From: Macrocystis pyrifera
Taxonomy: Eukaryota > Sar > Phaeophyceae > Laminariales > Laminariaceae
Direction of reading: 5' to 3'
NCBI GenBank assembly: GCA_031763025.1
Contig: JASSKH010000026.1
Coordinates: 2,632,221 to 2,696,220, forward strand
Length of the DNA stretch: 64,000 bases
Below, one piece after another: positions 42,013 through 51,787 of this stretch; positions within the stretch are counted from its first letter, which is position 1; every line of letters begins with the position of its first letter. Below the pieces are notes generated by a model, which was not told the DNA's origin, did not search any database, and saw only the letters and a list, made by a program, of their open reading frames with translations. The translations under genes were made by a program, and so were the position numbers.

Positions 42013-42045
42013 GTGGAAGGGGCGGGAGCTGTCGGCTACGGTGTC

Positions 42046-43018
42046 CTAGTCAGGGAAGACCAAAATCGGTGGGGCAGCGATCTCGGCGAGGATCTGGCGG
42101 ACGATAATTTCCATACCCGGCGTAAAGACGTACTTAAACCCCTTCCGGAGAAGGGTGGTGAGATGGCGGATCCTTTTAGACAGGTCGGGCAGGAATTCGC
42201 GATAATATCCCACGCCGCCCATCAGCGCACGGACCTGCTTGAGGTTCTTGGGCATGGATATTTTCTTCAAAGCCGACACTTCGTCCGCGTTTGGGCGTAT
42301 CCTCGCGGGCGAAATGAGTGGCCCAGAAGATTTGGGTCCGTGGCGCCGAGGCGAGCCTTCGAGGGGGAGAGCTTGAGCTTGTGTTTGCGCAGGCGTTCGA
42401 AGAGGGCTCGTATCGTCTTGACGTGGGCCGTCGGACCACAGTCCAAAACGATGGCATCATCGAGGTAGGCCGCCACCTGTGCCAGACCTTTAATGACTTT
42501 GTTAGTCACTTTGACGAACCAACCGGCGAAGCACTGCTGCCTTGGGGCATGACGATCCACTCGTAGAGACCCGTGGGAGTGCAAAACTCCGTGAGAGGGG
42601 CGGTGTCCTTGTGCGTGGTAATCTGGTGAAACGAGGAGACCAAATCGAAGAGGTAAAACACCCGTCCCTTCCCCGGAGAGTCGAGGACTTGATCCACGCG
42701 AGGAATAGGCAGCTGGCTGAGGCTGCTAATCTGGTTGAGTTTCTTGTAGTTCACGGTGATCCGAACGCCTCCAGACTTCTTCTGGATGACCACCAGTGGG
42801 CTCGAGTACGGAGAGGTTGAGTGTTGGATCAGGCCTTCCGCGAGGTACTGGTCCAAGGTGGCCTCCACTTCCTTGGACAGGATGGGATTGAGGCGGTGCG
42901 GCCTGGAAGTGACAGGAGCGCTTCCTTCCGAGATCGAAATCACGAAAGGCATCAACGAGCAGGAAACCAAAATCCGACTTGGACTTTGAGAAAACGTCAG
43001 GAAATTCGCAGCGAACAT
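42046..43018 (-). pseudogene. Reverse transcriptase domain of pol
   Basis: RPHRLNPILSKEVEATLDQY, GLIQHSTSPYSSPLVVIQKK, GGVRITVNYKKLNQ, LPIPRVDQVLD and FYLFDLVSSFHQI are the gypsy RT blocks before the active site. A frameshift near 42560 leads to the catalytic VAAYLDDAIV (about 42470-42445). Another near 42285 leads to KNLKQVRALMGGVGYYREF, the thumb/connection block. At least two frameshifts make it non-functional. Confidence 0.9.
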
Positions 43019-43196
43019 CTCTCAGCTGTTGGCCTCGGGTGTCCAGTCCGTGCCGTGAAGGTCACAAGACACTGCTCGTAGATGTAACGGCAAACGCGCT
43101 CAGACGCCCAGGAACGAAGCACGCTGTTATGGGCTCAAACGCTCAAGCCGTGCAGGCGAGGGCGAGGCTGGAGCTGCGAGGGGCAAGTTATAACTG

Positions 43197-43803
43197 ATGA
43201 GACTGGAGACACCTCAGATAGACCGGAGGGAGGGCTGGGGGCTCGGTTGTCCTGCTGCAAAACGTCCAGCGAGACGCTCAGCAGTGGGGCGTGGGCGACG
43301 CCGAGGATATCCTCCGGCTCGAGATCCGCCACTCCAACGAGGGGAAGAACCTGTCGTCCGGAGGCGACGAAATGCTCCTCGACCGTTGAGGGTAGGTCGG
43401 GCTGGGGCATCCTGTCGACCAAGTAGTGTCCAGTGAGAGCCGGGGAGCCATCGCGGCGAACCAAGTTGACAGCAAGCAGTTGGGGATCGTCGGATAAGGT
43501 AACGCCTACAGCGCTCTCGTAGCGTAAATGGAAGCCTCCACCCGAAGCGGCGGGGTCAAATGGCGTACACGGACATGCCTGTCGGGGCGTGGTGAACTAA
43601 CTCCAGCTCGCCAAAAACGCGTTGGTCTGACGGCCGAGGTCGTAGAGAGCGGTAGGAGCGGCTATTAAAACGCACCCAGCTGTCACGTCCCAGCGGTACT
43701 GCATGCTGCATCACTGAGGGGGGGAGCATGCAGGCGCGAGGGAGCACGCAAGCTCATTTTCTCGAAAAAATTGGATGCTCAGGCGCACACTCGTCGAAGT
43801 CTT
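43197..43803 (-). pseudogene. Protease-RT linker region of pol
   Basis: HAVPLGRDSWVRFNSRSYRS and LELVHHAPTGMSVYAI, then, after a frame change, HYLVDRMPQPDLPSTVEEHF. It sits where gypsy elements encode the region between retropepsin and RT, but I recognise no separate catalytic domain. Confidence 0.5.
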
Positions 43804-44198
43804 CAGAGGGGCCGATTTGCCATAACCCCCCAAGAACGAGGGGCGCATTTCTGCTCGCACGCGATGGATGCCGCACCAACCGAAAGCATGCGGTACAAAA
43901 CATCTCGTCGAATGAAAGTCTGCGGGGAGTCAGTGTCAAGAAGCGCTACGCGACCAAAAGATGCAAGAACGCCAGCTCCGCTGTGAATCGCGATGGTTGT
44001 GAAAGAGGCGCCGTCGAGAGTAATGGTGCCCCCGACGAGGCAGGGGCCTTGTTCTGGCGGCGCGAGGAAGGGGTCGACACTAGGGGCGACAGCCAAAACC
44101 TCGGGGCTGTGATCAGCGGGCGCGTCAGAAAAACAGGTTGAAGACTCCAAGGGGGGACCTGGGCATGCGCGAGCCACGAATAAAGGGCGGGGCGGCAC
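43803..44198 (-). pseudogene. Retropepsin-like aspartic protease with mutated active site
   Basis: GGTITLDGASFTTIAIHSGA then VALLDTDSPQTFI. The LLDTGSPQTFI pattern of retroviral-type proteases is evident, but the catalytic triad DTG reads DTD (GAC for a Gly codon), which would inactivate the enzyme. It normally cleaves Gag-Pol into mature proteins. It lies directly downstream of the NADAR-like domain. Confidence 0.7.
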
Positions 44199-44289
44199 TG
44201 GTGATATCTAATGAATTCTGTCAGGCGTGGTTGGAGTGCAAAATTGATGAAAGGAGGCAGGGTGTGCGAACCCGGCCTCACTTGAGCGG

Positions 44290-44775
44290 AGGGTGTCGCG
44301 AACGGCGGAAAGAGCTTTCCAGCATTTTTTTTTCCCACGCCACCGAGAAGGGTCTTGAGCCTCGGGGTCGTCTGCCCGGAGACCGATGCCACACACGGGG
44401 TCAAAGGGGCTGGCTTCGGCCAAACTTTTGGTGCCAGTGCTCAATAGGTGCTGCTTCATGGCCGGGTTCTGGGTGAAATTGGGAAAAGTACCAGCAAGGA
44501 CGGCGTCTCCCCGAACACGGTCCCAAATAGCGCAGTCGAGGTTATGCACGCCTCGACCGAGGCGTTTGTGCTCGCGTGGGTCTGGCAAGGCCATAATTCG
44601 CTCAGCTGTGCCGTGGTCCTGAAAAAGGCGAGACTTTTCAGCCATTATAAACTTCTCCGCGCAGGAATATGACACATCGTCAACGGTATAAGACGAGGGT
44701 GACTACTGCGAAAAATAGGAGGGGGGCTGCCAGAACAGTACCACCCGCTCCGTTGAATACTCGAGAGTAGGGTCA
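44290..44775 (-). pseudogene. NADAR (YbiA-like) domain inside the retrotransposon
   Basis: Before an in-frame TAG: VLFWQPPSYFSQ. After it: VDDVSYSCAEKFIMAEKSRL, then DPREHKRLGRGV, DRVRGDAVLAGTFPNFTQNP, LLSTGTKSLAEASPFDPV, GIGLRADDP, DPSRWRG and AVRDTL. Order, spacing and length (about 160 residues) follow the NADAR family: Y-x3-E-(Q/K)(Y/F)-x-M-A-x-K near the N-terminus, DP(R/K)E-x-K-x-LGR, W, N-(L/F)-x-x-F-x-QNP, L-x-x-T-G, EASP-x-D, GIGL, W-x-G and final VR. NADAR proteins such as E. coli YbiA are N-glycosidases acting on nucleotide- or ADP-ribose-derived substrates. Here the usual WGIG is CGIG and the G-x-N-x-LG-x-AL box is scrambled, so this copy is decayed. Position between gag and protease, on the same strand, argues it was part of the polyprotein. 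Confidence 0.75.
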
Positions 44776-46099
44776 AAGACCGACGGTGCCGATTCGTCGG
44801 TGGCCGCAGTTGTGGTGTGTGTGGGGGAGTGTGCTTCTGTGAGAGCACTGAGCCCCTGGTGCACGAGGCGAGTCCGGTTCCATGTATACCGACTCTGTAT
44901 CACCATTGCCCGTAGGCAAAAAAATACCAGAAGGTTCTCTTGCTGCGCCCGATGGACTATGTCCTAGGTCGAAGGGGGCTGAGGGCTCTGAGCCCGTTCT
45001 GCTTGAGGAGAGCTGCGATTCTTCCGAATTTAATGGGTATGCTGTCCGTTTGATCTGACCGGAGGCCTTGGTTCACCACTGGCTCGACGGGCAGTGTCAG
45101 GTTTCTCCTGTTCCACTGGAGCCGAAGGAGCGCTGTGCACGTGGAGTGGCGCGCGCGAACACGAAAGAGGACCTGCAGACCCTGTAGACGGCTTCAAGAA
45201 CGGTGCTCGGGTGGGGGGCAACAAAGGGTCCACCGGAGAGGGCTTCCGTCTTGTAGACCAGGTAGGGAAGGGGGACGAGGTAGCTAATCTTATCGACTCC
45301 TCCTTGATAGGAACAAGGGTGGAGCGGCCACCGTTATTGCGAGGAAACGCCGAGTTGAGCTTCAACTGAGATCTCGGGGTTTCGGTGTTGGCCTTCCCGC
45401 ACCTCAAACCGACCGCCACCGCATGGTCGATAGGTGAAAGAGAGAGACACCCTCGCTGAAAAAAAAACGACGCGACGACTCGACACTCGTGGTGCTGCGC
45501 GGTGCGTGGTTCGGGAGAGTGGCGTTTGACGCGCCTGCTCTGGTGCCCAAGTTGAGGGGAGAGGCGTTTGAGGCGCGGGCTCCCGACGCCGGGGAAGACG
45601 CCCGGGGGCTCCCCGGTGAAATAAATGTGACTGAGTTGCTGCATCGGGCCGACGTACGGGGCAACGCGCGGGGCGAGAGCGGAGCAGGTCGGCGCTGAGC
45701 GCTGAGAGAGCCTGGGACGTAAGCATCTTGTGAAATCAACGTGTTTTCTCCTGGCAATGCTGGCGGCGGACGGGCAGGAGGGGCCGAACCGCCGTCGACC
45801 TGTCACTTACCGGCGCGGAAGGTGCCTGGCTGGCGTCCGTTCGGGTTTTCGCCCGAGTTATGCAAAGCACCGTAGCGAATCCCCGAGGAGGGAGCTGGGG
45901 CGGAAGAGACAGGGGCGGTCGAACGACCACCGTGATGCCCGGAGTGAGACCGTTGGTGTCCTCGTTCCGCGTGTGTGTGTTGTAGTCGTCACCTTGTCTG
46001 TGCTGTTGACGTTGGCCGTGGTGCTACCCACGCGAGTGGCCCGAACGACGCTTTTGTTTCTTCTGGTTGTGTTTGTTCGATAGTGATTTGTACTCGCGA
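44776..46099 (-). pseudogene. Low-complexity gag-pol linker
   Basis: Ser/Pro/Arg-rich frames such as 45806-45030 with no recognised domain. VSPLPVGKKIPEGSLAAPDG lies just upstream of the NADAR-like domain. Probably a disordered connector, with several frame changes. Confidence 0.4.
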
Positions 46100-49009
46100 C
46101 GGTGTCTGATCATGCGTTTTGCCAACGGCGGAACACTTTGTCGTCGTCGCCGAGCGTTCCGAGGTCGGGGTTCAAAACGCCGCTAAGGTTTTGAAAGAGG
46201 TGTCTACTCTGTCTGAGTGAGTGTGAGTCTTCGTGGCAGTTCAAGAAAGCGGTGGCTTCGGGTTTCGCTGAGGGCGGCGGCGCGAGCGTACGATGAAAAG
46301 AGGCCGCTCCAGAGGGGAAGGTCATCGGTCTGGATGGACATGCAAACAGCGTGAACTTTAGCATAGTCGTGTTCTTCTAGGGGCCAGCAGTTGGAGGAGG
46401 TGTCAAGCCACGGGTCGAGGCACTCAGGGATGGATTAGTTGACATTCATCACAAGCGGATTGTTGCGCGATCCCGTCTGCCATGAAGGCGACTGGGGAAG
46501 CGTCCGGCCCTGGCCGCGACCATTACTGGCGGGTCGGAGCCCCGACGGGGCGGATGACCACACACCCGTCGAAGAAGCAGGCAAAGACAAACATTTTTCG
46601 CCGTTGATGGTAGGTACCTTATTCTTCGCGAGAGTCTCAAAAGCCAACGACATGGCGTCCAAAGTACCGAACGGCCTCGGTACCGTAGCCAAAACTCCCG
46701 GGTACAGCGTGGGCATCAAGCTGGGGTACTGTTCGCTAACTTCCATCCGAACCCCCTCCAAAGCAACCTCCATCCCCGGTGCCAAAACATGCTCAGTCGC
46801 CGTCGCTGCCGACACCACCTCTCCAAATGAACGGCTAAAATCGCAAAAGGGAGTCCCGTTAGGCACGCCAAACTTATGCAACTTGATGTAGCTGGCCCCC
46901 GTGTCGGTGCGGTCGAAGTGGTTGCTCAGCAACCTCCAGAGGAGCGTGAACACCCCCGGTCCCGTCGCTCCGGCTGCGAGGGCGCGCGACACCTGTCCAA
47001 AGCAGTCATCCATCAAGGTAGTGAGGGAGGTGGTCGTGGGCTTGTCAAGCGTGATGGCACGCGCGAAGGGTTTCTGGAGGGGGTACTCCCAACCGGGTAT
47101 CCAAACGGTAGAACTAAGGCCTTCATGGCTGCCATCGTTGCACATCATGAGAATATAAGACGCGGAAGCCTTGACCGAACGAGTAAGTTGTTGCGCGGCA
47201 TCGGAAGGCTTAATCGAAGAGGGAAAAGGTAGGACAGAAATGCGAGAGATGTCTTCGAGTCCCAGGTGTTTGTACGCACCTTGAACGTCGGCTGTGTGTT
47301 TTTTCGCGTGTGCTTTTTCGCGGCGGCTGCGGCGGCGGAGTCGATCGCCGATGTTCGGGCGTGATCAAGGTTAGATGACACGGGCATGGCGCGGTCATCG
47401 GACATGGTCAAGTGACTAAGACGCGCGGCGGAAGAAGCAACATCGGTCAGCGAGGGAACCACTTGCCTCTTGCTGGTAGCGCCCGTGACCTCGGGGACGG
47501 GGGCTCTTCTGCTGCCGTCCGAGGAGGAACTAGAGGTACTGGCTCGAGAAGCGTTTCCCCGTGGCTTGTATCTGCTGTTGCGCTCGTCACTCGAGCTCTC
47601 CTTCCCCTTGCCTTTGTTTCCCCGACGTCCAGCCCCATTTCGCCGAGACGTGCCGCTGCCGTTGTCCCCACCTGAGCCCCGTCAGAACCTGCCGTCCTGA
47701 CCGACCGAATCCCCTCCAACACTCGGGCGCCGGCGGTCCCGGTCGCCAGCGGGAGCTGTCCCGGGCCACAGAGCTGTCGCCAACTTCCGGGTGCTGGTGG
47801 AACCCGGTTGTCCGAGGGGCCGCTGAATGCGGCGTGGTGTTGTCCAGCATCCGGTCCCTTGTCGGGGAGGTGGGGTCCCTGGTGGGCGGAGTGCGTCCGG
47901 CGCTTGCAGTGGATGAGGCAAGCGGCAGGTTTCGGCCAAGAAACGGTGGTGGAAGAAGCGTCGTGCGCTTTCCGAATGCTGACCACCAGAGCCATGGTGT
48001 ACGCACGGCGTTGCTGTGCCTCCCAGGGGCCGTCCGTCATCTGTATCCAGGCGTCGTTGACTGAGAAGTCGTCCTCGGGCATCTCGCGTCGGAGTCGGCC
48101 AGCGGTAGAGACCACCATTGTCGCCGCCTCAGGGAGGAAGCACGGGGTGGGCTCGGCCGCCATGCAGGCGACACTCCCCTGCAGGAAGTCGAGGTCCGGG
48201 CGTCGACCGCGATGGCGCTGGAGAGGTGCTGGTCTGAGGTACCAGATCCGGGGGCGGGGGTGGGGATTAGAGCGGTTAACGTCGCCGCGAGGGGAAGGCT
48301 CTCCGGCGAGACTCCGGCCTCGGCAACGGGTCTTTGTGGCGCTGTTCGTCCGTGCAGTCCGCACGTCTTCCCTAACGCGGGAAGTTGTTTCCCGGGCGCG
48401 GGAGGCGGAGCGCGCGGCGTCCTCGGAGGCCGCGGCGGCAGCCCTGGAGGCGCTGCGGCAGTCTCTGAGGTTCTGGTAGCTTCGGCGGCGGCGCGAGCGG
48501 CAGCTGGTGCTTCTTGCTCGGCCGCCGTAAGCGCGTGCGCCCGGCGTCTCGCGGTTTTCTCTGAGGTGGCCCCGAAGGCTTCGGCGGTGACCAAAGTCCG
48601 CTCGGCCGCGACGACATCGGTTTGATCATCAGTGGCAGCAAGAGTCCGCTCGGCCCCGACGATGTCGGCCTGATCAGGCGCCGGGCATGCCGCCGTGATC
48701 TCCGTGGTGCGCCCCGAAATGGCCGGCCAGTACTGGAGAATGGCTGCCCTGTCCGGCGAAGGGAGGGAGGTCCATGCTTCAGCCAGCCGGGGAGGCGAGG
48801 CTTGGGCACTGCCAGGCTCCGCGGCCGCCAGCCGCTCGCTCGTCCTCCGAGTCAGGGTGTTCGAAGTCCACGGCGTCCTCCAGAGTCTTGGGGCCCCGGA
48901 GCTCGAGTGTCCTCTCTCCCGACGAGGGAGAGGAGCCGTAGGTTCTTAGCCCGCTGGTAGACCTGGCAGGGCTGGATGCCTCCTCCCATGTATTTGCCGT
49001 CCGTGACAT
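46100..49009 (-). pseudogene. Gag-like region, frameshifted
   Basis: A plausible start at 49009 (MSRTANTWEEASSPARS) is followed by Ala-rich coiled-looking sequence (TAAEQEAPAAARAAAEATR). Next come EDDFSVNDAWIQMTDGPWEA near 48050 and a Ser/Lys-rich part. The best capsid-like block, 47148-46435, contains PGWEYPLQKPFARAI, SRALAAGATGPGVFTLLWRL and RTDTGASYIKLHKFGVPNGT. The 3-prime part (46370-46100) has FLNCHEDSHSLRQ, which may be a zinc-knuckle-type remnant. Capsid assembly would be its role. At least four frameshifts are needed to join it. Confidence 0.55.
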
Positions 49010-49049
49010 GCTGAAGCGGAGGCGGGCGGAAGGTGTCGGGGCAGGGAAA

Positions 49050-49081
49050 GACGCCGGGGTAGGGGGGGGGGGGGGGGGGCG
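49050..49081 (+). repeat. Poly-G tract
   Basis: A G run (49061-49079) in the proposed leader or upstream gag region of the chromovirus. Confidence 0.85.
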
Positions 49082-49144
49082 GGTTAGGCGGGTCTCAGGG
49101 TCGTAGGGCGCAGGAGCAGTGATGGCAACAGCCGCGGCTTGCGC

Positions 49145-49264
49145 TTCAGCAACTTATACAGCAATGGTCAAAGTATGACGCGCCATGCGGTGAGCGCTAC
49201 GAGCCTCAGCAACTTGTGCAGCAGTGGTCAAGGTGTGACGTGCCCTGCGGCGAGCGCTACGAGC
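49145..49264 (+). repeat. 60 bp tandem duplication
   Basis: TTCAGCAACTTATACAGCAATG at 49145 and CTCAGCAACTTGTGCAGCAGTG at 49205, each ending GAGCGCTACGAG. Period 60. Confidence 0.85.
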
Positions 49265-49469
49265 GCTGGGCGAGCGATCATCGGTCACAGAAGGTGTCGC
49301 GATGGAAGGGTGGTCGTCGGGCCGGTCACCACTGTCCGTACGTGTACTACAAGTAAGTGTGGGTGGTTTTTGTACGTCTCCGGCACTGAAAGGCCCATTA
49401 GAAGCATCGCGCCCTCAAACAGTAGTATTAAAACTCGCATCAACTCTCAGCAGAATCGTCGTGGGTGGC

Positions 49470-49730
49470 TACAGCAGCGAGGAAAGCAGGCTCAATACTG
49501 AAATCCAGTGTGCCATCTTGTGGGCCTGGCGCGGAAAAAAAATCACGAGTGGCAGCATTTCTCCCCTCTAACGGCTGTGTTAAAACGCGCAGCAGTGCTG
49601 AAATTCCAGGCAAAATCTTCGTTAGTAGCTACAGCATCGAGGAAAGTAGGCTCAATACTGAAATCCAGTGTGCCATCTTGCGGCCGGGGCAAGGGAAAAA
49701 AATCACGAGCGGAAGGTCGTTTGTGGCCAT
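49470..49730 (+). repeat. 160 bp direct repeat
   Basis: GAGGAAAG(C/T)AGGCTCAATACT...CAGTGTGCCATCTTG and AAAAAATCACGAG appear at 49480 and 49640, period 160. Confidence 0.85.
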
Positions 49731-49797
49731 CATGCGAGCACGAGCAGGGTCGGGCAGCAGTGGAATACAAGGCAAAACATCATTCTCAAACACTCTC

Positions 49798-50388
49798 TCA
49801 TCTGGCCCAGAAGCAGGTAGACCCGATGGCGAAGAGCGCAGCTGGGTGGCATGGGAGAGCGCTGCGTCCAGGTTTGTCCGAGGTGCTCTGGTCCAGAGCA
49901 GAAGCAGGTGGATCCACGGGCTGGCTGGATACGCGCTCAGCGGAGCGGGGGCTTCCAGATGGCTTGGACGGCAGAGGGCACGAGTGGGGAGTCCAAGCTG
50001 CAAAACCCAAGGCCTGGCTGGTCACGCGCGTCACGCGCTCCAAGGAGCGGGGGCGTCCGGTTGTATTGGACGGCAGAACTCGTTCAGCCGAGCGAGAAGG
50101 CACGAAAGGGGTCTTGAACGAGGTCCGTTCGCTGGAGGCTGCTTGGGCTTCGTTTGGGGGCTCCGACCGAGACTCTTGTTTCTCTTGTTGGTCTGTTGTA
50201 CAAGGCGCTCCATCCACGTCGTCGTCATGGGGCTCCTGCCTGGACTCTTGCTCCTCGTGTTGGTCTGTTGTACAAGGCGCTCGATCTCCATCGACGAGCC
50301 TTGGGCGGTGGGGCACTGAGGGGCCCTGGGCCTCAGTGGCTCGGCCACCGTGAGGGGAAGCAGACCCTCCCACCTCATGAGTCTCCAT
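49798..50388 (-). CDS. Repeat-containing ORF upstream of gag (hypothetical)
   Basis: A 196-codon frame starts METHEVGGSASPH, 115 bp downstream of the innermost LTR-PBS boundary (50505), so it occupies the position of the first element ORF. It contains an internal duplication (APCTTDQHEEQESRQEP and APCTTDQQEKQESRSEP) and a Ser/Arg/Pro-rich second half with RSAERV repeated. The plus strand is open through the same stretch, so the frame may be compositional. No domain is recognised. It could be an N-terminal extension of Gag. Confidence 0.3.
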   Translation of the reverse strand: METHEVGGSASPHGGRATEAQGPSVPHRPRLVDGDRAPCTTDQHEEQESRQEPHDDDVDGAPCTTDQQEKQESRSEPPNEAQAASSERTSFKTPFVPSRSAERVLPSNTTGRPRSLERVTRVTSQALGFAAWTPHSCPLPSKPSGSPRSAERVSSQPVDPPASALDQSTSDKPGRSALPCHPAALFAIGSTCFWAR

Positions 50389-50504
50389 CGTGCAATGTGC
50401 GGAGCAAACTTACTCTAGGAAAGCAAGGTGAAAAGAAAGAGTGACCTAAAACACGTGCCGACGAAAAGGCGAAAAAATCCTACGAGTAAACCGAAGACGC
50501 CATT

Positions 50505-51141
50505 TGTTAAGATCAAGGTCCTTCACACTTTGTATCCCTGGACAGGTTTGCCTATTTCTTTCGGCTACTACTGGTAAACCTTTAACCAATCGCCTACCCA
50601 ATCTAAGCCTCATAACACTCTCCGCCCCCTGGAACGGATCGGATATACGGGTCGATGCGTGACACCAACACACGGTTCCAATTTTGGGGATCCACAAGTA
50701 TTTTTCGGATTCTTGACATGAGGAAATTCACTTTTCTTTAAAAAGCGATCAAATTTCATGGTGGACGTGAGACTCGAACTCACGACCAACGACCCATGTA
50801 CTGCCGACGACGCCATTTGTTAAAGTCTTGGTCCGTTGGGTTACTGGTAAAAGGCTGATCAATCGCCTAGCCAATATAAGCCTTACAACACTCTCCCCCC
50901 CTGGAACGGACCGGATATACGGGTCGACGCGTGACACCAACACGCGGTTTCAATTTCTGGGGACCCAGGAAGAGTGTTTATCAGATTCTTGACATGAGGA
51001 AATTCACTTTTCTTTATAAAGCGATTTCATGGTGGACGTGAGATTCGAACTCACGACCAACGACCCATGGCCTGCCGACGACGCCACTTCATGAGATCAA
51101 GGTCGGGACACTTTGTGTCCCTCAACAGGTCTGCCTATTTT
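50505..51141 (-). mobile_element. Chain of TRIM-like short LTR and internal modules
   Basis: Short LTRs TGTTAAGATC...CCTCATAACA (50505-50617, 113 bp) and TGTTAAAGTC...CCTTACAACA (50818-50890, 73 bp), plus an eroded LTR end at 51091-51141, alternate with two near-identical 200 bp internal segments (50618-50817, 50891-51090). On the minus strand each LTR end is followed after 2 bp by TGGCGTC(G/T)TCGG-type sequence (primer-binding-site-like). Each LTR start is preceded by a purine run (CCAGGGGG(C/G)GGAGAG, polypurine-tract-like). The internal segment carries GTCGTGAGTTCGAGTCTCAC, a tRNA T-arm with B box. The size and signals match TRIM elements. Confidence 0.65.
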
Positions 51142-51161
51142 GTCCTGCCGTCGGCGCCACT

Positions 51162-51436
51162 TGTTAGGGACACTTTGTATCCCTGGGCAGGTTTGCCTAT
51201 TAAGTCGGTACTCGTTGGTACTCACGTGTGTTGAATGCTTAAGAGATGTAATTTCTGAAAAAGAGCAGCTTTATTCCTTCCGTGCACGCGGAGACTGAGA
51301 GCCGAGCTCGTGCCTCGCTGGGAAACCCCTGGTTTTCCATCTACGAAACGCCTCCCAAGTACTACGAATACGATCCCGATACTTGAACCTAGGTAATTAC
51401 CGGGCTTTCAGCCTAATTCAAGGCAGTATCATAACA
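51162..51436 (-). mobile_element. Type I LTR with adjacent primer-binding site
   Basis: 275 bp with perfect TGTTA/TAACA termini. On the minus strand the LTR ends CCCTAACA and after AG comes TGGCGCCGACGGCAGGACA (51159-51141), a sequence of the kind complementary to a tRNA 3-prime end. The best-preserved LTR in the window and the likely original 5-prime LTR of the chromovirus. Confidence 0.7.
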
Positions 51437-51694
51437 CTACAACAACAGCCGTACAACAGTAAAATTCTACGAGTGCCAGATATTTTTCATACCAGTCCCC
51501 TACTGCAATTATTAATTATTAAGTACCACAATTTCGATTTGTCGTATGATACTGCTGCGCTTTTGTTCTGGACAGTTCTTCACTTTCTGCTCCTCAGTCT
51601 TTTTGGGAACAACACTACACATTTATTGTCGGATGGCAAGCATAATAATGATAAAACCCGTGATACGGAATATTGATATCAATAGTTGCTGGTA

Positions 51695-51787
51695 TTACGG
51701 GGGACCATACTAAATAGGACCAAATGTCGTTAGTAAAAATAGGCGTTTGTGTGTGCCGTAGGTCCTATTTACTATTGCCCCCCGTAA
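51695..51787. mobile_element. M1 MITE
   Basis: 93 bp, TTACGGGGGACCATACTAAA to TACTATTGCCCCCCGTAA, preceded by TA. Confidence 0.88.

Larger units (their letters stand above)
37668..51436 (-). mobile_element. Ty3/gypsy chromovirus carrying a NADAR-like domain (degenerate)
   Basis: Minus-strand order: LTR-PBS modules (51436-50505), gag-like region (about 49009-46100), NADAR-like domain (about 44775-44290), retropepsin (44150-43850), reverse transcriptase (43018-42050), RNase H (42012-41630), Pro/Ala-rich spacer (41630-40750), H2C2 integrase (40750-39300), chromodomain (39134-38967), about 1 kb of 3-prime untranslated sequence and LTR (37939-37668). RT-RNase H-integrase-chromodomain order is diagnostic of Ty3/gypsy chromoviruses. 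Frameshifts and stops in most domains show the copy is dead. The 5-prime boundary is uncertain because several short LTR modules are nested there. Confidence 0.75.

Noticed and set aside
50761..50817. A functional tRNA gene with the T-arm GTGAGTTCGAGTCTCAC
   Set aside because: Only the 3-prime half folds. No D-arm or matching acceptor strand is present, and the segment recurs as part of the TRIM-like internal region.
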